7,522 nucleotides of DNA from an uncultured Megasphaera sp. (GTDB lineage: Bacteria > Bacillota > Negativicutes > Veillonellales > Megasphaeraceae), in contig USGG01000072.1 in NCBI GenBank assembly GCA_900554215.1, positions 1 through 7,522 on the forward strand, written 5' to 3'. A program made the translations under genes and the position numbers. Numbering within the stretch: the stretch's first letter is position 1; the number at the start of each line of letters is the position of its first letter. This document shows positions 5,343 to 7,522 of this stretch, piece by piece. The notes under the pieces are model-generated. The model searched no databases. It was not told the origin of the DNA and was given only the letters and a program-made list of their open reading frames with translations.

Positions 5343-5376
5343 AATAAAAGGACGGTAAAATTTAAATACCGTCCTT
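5343..5376 (-). terminator. Intrinsic terminator of the cobalamin operon
   Basis: AAGGACGGTA (5376-5367) pairs perfectly with TACCGTCCTT (5357-5348) around a 9-base A/T loop, followed by TTTTATT on the minus strand. The stem includes the last base of the cobD stop codon. Confidence 0.9.
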
Positions 5377-6464
5377 CAACTTTCAATATAAACGACATTT
5401 TTGAGGGCCTTGCAAAGCATTTCATTTTCTTCTTCCGTCCGCACGGCGAGGCGAAAGTAAAAGGGCGTCAGACCAGGATAGTTAGCACAATCGCGAATTA
5501 GTATACTCTTATTGCGCAGCACAGCGCCGATATAGCTGGCCGTCAGGCCCGTTCCCGCAGCGTCGACCAGCATAAAATTAACTGTCGGCGGCAGCGGCTC
5601 CAGCCCGGGTATGGCTCGTACTTTTTCGTACAAATGCATTGCCGCATTCCGCACATACTGCCGTGTTTTTTCCTGATATGCCCTGTCTTTCAGGGCGGCA
5701 ATACCGGCGGCCTGAGCCAGACAATTGACGTTCCACACATCCTTGTGCATTTCCAGCTGCCTGCGTTTCCCCTCCGGCACGACGGCAAAGCCTAGGCGCA
5801 GACCGGGAACGGCGTAATACTTCGTAAGGGACTGCATGACGAACAGGTTATCGTACTGCTTTACCAGCGAACGCACGGCATACCGCTCGCCGTCACTGCG
5901 GAAATCGAGGAAGGACTCGTCGACGATGACGTCCGTCCCAGCCTTTTGCGCCGTCCACACCAAGGACTCTATGTCTCTTGCCGGCGTCAGCGTCCCCGTC
6001 GGATTATTGGGATTGCCGATCAGGATGCAGTCTGCGCTGCCAGCTCGCCGGCGCAATTCATCGACGGGCATGGCGAAGCCTTCTTCATGTCTCATATAAC
6101 AATAAATTACGTCTGCGCCTGCCGCCAAAGCCGCCCGCTCGTATTCGTTAAACGAGGGAACGGGAATCAGGACGCGCTTCGGCCGAAAGCAGTGCATGTA
6201 CACATAAAATAGTTCAGCCGCGCCGTTTCCCAGCAGAAGTTCTTCTTCCGGCACAGCGTAATAGCTGCTTAAAGCCTCCTTGAGCAGCCGTCCCTGCGGG
6301 TCTGGATAGTGGACGACCCTGTCGATTTCCGCTGCAATCGCCGTACGGACCGACTCCGACAAGCCGAGAGGATTGATGTTGGCGCTGAAATCCAGCCACT
6401 TCCTGCCTTCATTAGGTATGTATACGTTTCCGCCGTGTTCAAATCGTTCGGGCAACGCCCTCAT
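5376..6464 (-). CDS. cobD: Threonine-phosphate decarboxylase CobD (aminotransferase fold)
   Basis: A PLP enzyme that decarboxylates L-threonine O-3-phosphate to (R)-1-amino-2-propanol O-2-phosphate, the linker of the cobalamin nucleotide loop. It is 362 residues, the normal length. Motifs in order: HGGNVY (10-15), DFSANINPLG (25-34), YPDPQ (53-57), GNGAAELFY (79-87), GNPNNPTG (150-157), DES (182-184), and SLTKYYAVPGLRLG (212-225), in which Lys215 is the predicted PLP Schiff-base residue and Arg223 a phosphate-binding residue. HGGN plus FSANINPLG separates CobD from histidinol-phosphate aminotransferase. ATG at 6464 overlaps the upstream stop as ATGA. GAGGAG abuts that ATG with no gap, but is 9 bases from an in-frame TTG at 6455, so the true start may be TTG (residue 4). 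It is the last gene of the operon. Confidence 0.94.
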   Translation of the reverse strand: MRALPERFEHGGNVYIPNEGRKWLDFSANINPLGLSESVRTAIAAEIDRVVHYPDPQGRLLKEALSSYYAVPEEELLLGNGAAELFYVYMHCFRPKRVLIPVPSFNEYERAALAAGADVIYCYMRHEEGFAMPVDELRRRAGSADCILIGNPNNPTGTLTPARDIESLVWTAQKAGTDVIVDESFLDFRSDGERYAVRSLVKQYDNLFVMQSLTKYYAVPGLRLGFAVVPEGKRRQLEMHKDVWNVNCLAQAAGIAALKDRAYQEKTRQYVRNAAMHLYEKVRAIPGLEPLPPTVNFMLVDAAGTGLTASYIGAVLRNKSILIRDCANYPGLTPFYFRLAVRTEEENEMLCKALKNVVYIES

Positions 6465-7318
6465 CTCCTCTCAATAGTCCATCCGCCGCTGCTTAATACA
6501 GCCGCGCCCATATAGGCCGCCGCCAGCCGTTCTGCTATGTACGGCCCTACGCAGTCGTCAAGCCATGTTACAGAGCAATGTTCCGAAAACAGCAATCCGC
6601 AGACCGTGCCGCTGTGACCGATATTCACGCCGACGGCTCCGAATGCCTTCCCTATTTCCAACAGCGCCGGCAGCTGCAGCTTACAGACGACGCGCTGATG
6701 GGCCAAAGCACTGTACGTCGCGGCGGCTCCCAGATGTTCCGCTGTATACGGCGGCGTCAGCAGCGGCAGGATACGCTCTGCGTCGGCACTGTACATCCTG
6801 GCGGCTTCATCATATTGCCTATGAAAGGCCAGCGTATCGACGGTCCCGCCCAAATCGAACATAGCGATAGCCAGGGCCGGCATGACGCCGAAAGAATGAA
6901 GTATCTTACCAGTTTGATAGTTGATTGCCACGACGCCGCGGCAAAATACGCCGTCTGTCGGCTCGATAGACGCGGCGATGGAGGCAATTTCCTGCTCCGT
7001 TATCGACCGTCCGCAAGCCGTCGCAGCAGCTACAGCGACAGCCCCTATGTCAGCGCTGCTCGACGCCATCCCCTTCCCTGACGGCAGCTCCGACGTCACA
7101 TACAGGCTGAACGGAAACTGGCTGACGCCCAGGTACTGCAGCGTTTTAGCCAAAGCGGCCCGCGATTTCTCCCCGGCGGCAACGCATCCAAGACCATCGT
7201 CTTTGACAACGGCTTTGGCGCAGCGGTCGATAGGGCAGGTAATGAGAAAAGGCTCTCCGCCGGCGTAGCCCTGCGCCAGCTCGCCGCACGAACCGGGAAC
7301 ACGCACGATAAGCTCCAT
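6461..7318 (-). CDS. pduX: L-threonine kinase, PduX-type GHMP kinase
   Basis: A 285-residue GHMP-superfamily kinase, predicted to phosphorylate L-threonine with ATP to give the L-threonine phosphate used by CobD. Motifs: PGSCGELAQG (8-17), typical of PduX; the ATP-binding loop LPSGKGMASSSADIGA (79-94); EPTDGVFC (119-126); and the C-terminal glycine motif NIGHSGTVCGLLF (232-244). I use ATG at 7318 because it overlaps the cbiB stop as TGATG, has AGGTGG 4 bases upstream, and starts right before the conserved VPGSCGE. An upstream in-frame ATG at 7342 would lie within cbiB and has no binding site. Neighbours encoding the enzymes before and after it in the linker pathway make threonine kinase much more likely than homoserine or mevalonate kinase. 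It overlaps cobD by 4 bases. Confidence 0.9.
   Translation of the reverse strand: MELIVRVPGSCGELAQGYAGGEPFLITCPIDRCAKAVVKDDGLGCVAAGEKSRAALAKTLQYLGVSQFPFSLYVTSELPSGKGMASSSADIGAVAVAAATACGRSITEQEIASIAASIEPTDGVFCRGVVAINYQTGKILHSFGVMPALAIAMFDLGGTVDTLAFHRQYDEAARMYSADAERILPLLTPPYTAEHLGAAATYSALAHQRVVCKLQLPALLEIGKAFGAVGVNIGHSGTVCGLLFSEHCSVTWLDDCVGPYIAERLAAAYMGAAVLSSGGWTIERR
6465..6470 (-). promoter_or_regulatory. Ribosome binding site that leaves the cobD start open
   Basis: GAGGAG directly touches the ATG at 6464 (no spacing) but is 9 bases before an in-frame TTG at 6455. Spacing favours TTG; the ATGA overlap favours ATG. Confidence 0.6.
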
Positions 7319-7522
7319 CACGCCACCTGCCAGCAGTACCATGCCGTCAGCACCGCTGCAGCCAATGTAACGGCATACATGAGATGAACAGCCTGACGAA
7401 TATGGCAGGGTCCCAGCTCGTGTCCGGGATCGCCCATATAGGCCCGGAAGGAAACCTTGCCGAAATAGGAATTATATCCGCCTAGCCGGATGCCCAACGC
7501 GCCGGCTACGGCCGCTTCTGCA
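7318..7522 (-). CDS. cbiB: Adenosylcobinamide-phosphate synthase CbiB, C-terminal part (cut by window edge)
   Basis: The last 67 codons of CbiB, the membrane enzyme that joins adenosylcobyric acid to aminopropanol phosphate. The frame reads AEAAVAGALGIRLGG, then YNSYFGK, then HIRQAVHLMYAVTLAAAVL and stops at TGA (7320-7318). The AxAGALGIxLGG, YxG and HIxxAxxLMY pattern is the usual CbiB C-terminus, ending in a membrane helix. The 5' part lies outside the window. The stop overlaps the pduX start by one base (TGATG), indicating coupled translation. Given only the C-terminus, the identification rests on these motifs and on the two partner genes downstream. Confidence 0.88.
   Translation of the reverse strand, partial: AEAAVAGALGIRLGGYNSYFGKVSFRAYMGDPGHELGPCHIRQAVHLMYAVTLAAAVLTAWYCWQVA

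Noticed and set aside
5126..5345. Very AT-rich region considered as a replication origin or horizontally acquired island
   Set aside because: There are no DnaA-box clusters or iterons, and its length and content are explained by a terminator, promoter and leader.
6578..7081. Plus-strand frame of 167 codons opposite pduX
   Set aside because: It is antisense to a gene with full GHMP kinase motifs, is arginine-rich and of low family resemblance, and has no binding site.

Overview
The window looks like chromosomal DNA of a Gram-negative-staining Firmicute of the Negativicutes type; Megasphaera and relatives are my best guess. This is an inference from protein style, moderately GC-rich coding regions with AT-rich gaps, strong AGGAGG ribosome binding sites and intrinsic terminators. 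I could not run a search. All recognised genes lie on the minus strand, so transcription runs from high to low coordinates. I see no insertion sequence, CRISPR array, prophage or integration site.

Reading in the direction of transcription, positions 7522 to 5376 hold the end of a cobalamin operon: the C-terminus of cbiB, a PduX-type L-threonine kinase, and cobD (threonine-phosphate decarboxylase). Their ends overlap (TGATG and ATGA), as in translationally coupled genes. Together they make and attach the aminopropanol-phosphate linker of the B12 nucleotide loop. A terminator overlaps the cobD stop codon.

Next come two amino-acid transporters: a BrnQ-type branched-chain amino-acid:cation symporter (5112 to 3784) and an APC-superfamily permease of the YfnA/CAT type (3648 to 2272). 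Each seems to have its own promoter and a structured leader. The permease promoter lies just after the brnQ stop, and a 21-bp-arm hairpin sits between it and the permease start.

Positions 1887 to 2271 form the longest stretch without a recognised gene. It holds the permease terminator, a GC-rich structured block that may be a plus-strand small RNA ending in that same hairpin, a possible 19-residue plus-strand peptide with a good ribosome binding site, and the promoter of a tRNA-Ala(CGC) gene at 1886 to 1811, which has its own terminator.

From 1684 to 515 there is an SLC13/ArsB-NhaD-like (ion transporter superfamily) permease with a promoter that carries a perfect 12-bp palindrome in its spacer. 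The last gene, from 399 to 1 and cut by the window edge, is a MATE-family efflux transporter starting with GTG. An intrinsic terminator lies directly before its ribosome binding site, and upstream bases can form a competing antiterminator, so this leader may be a transcription attenuator.

The genes are ordinary housekeeping and transport functions. The most interesting material is non-coding: three leaders and one intergenic RNA-like element whose pairings can be read from the sequence but are untested.
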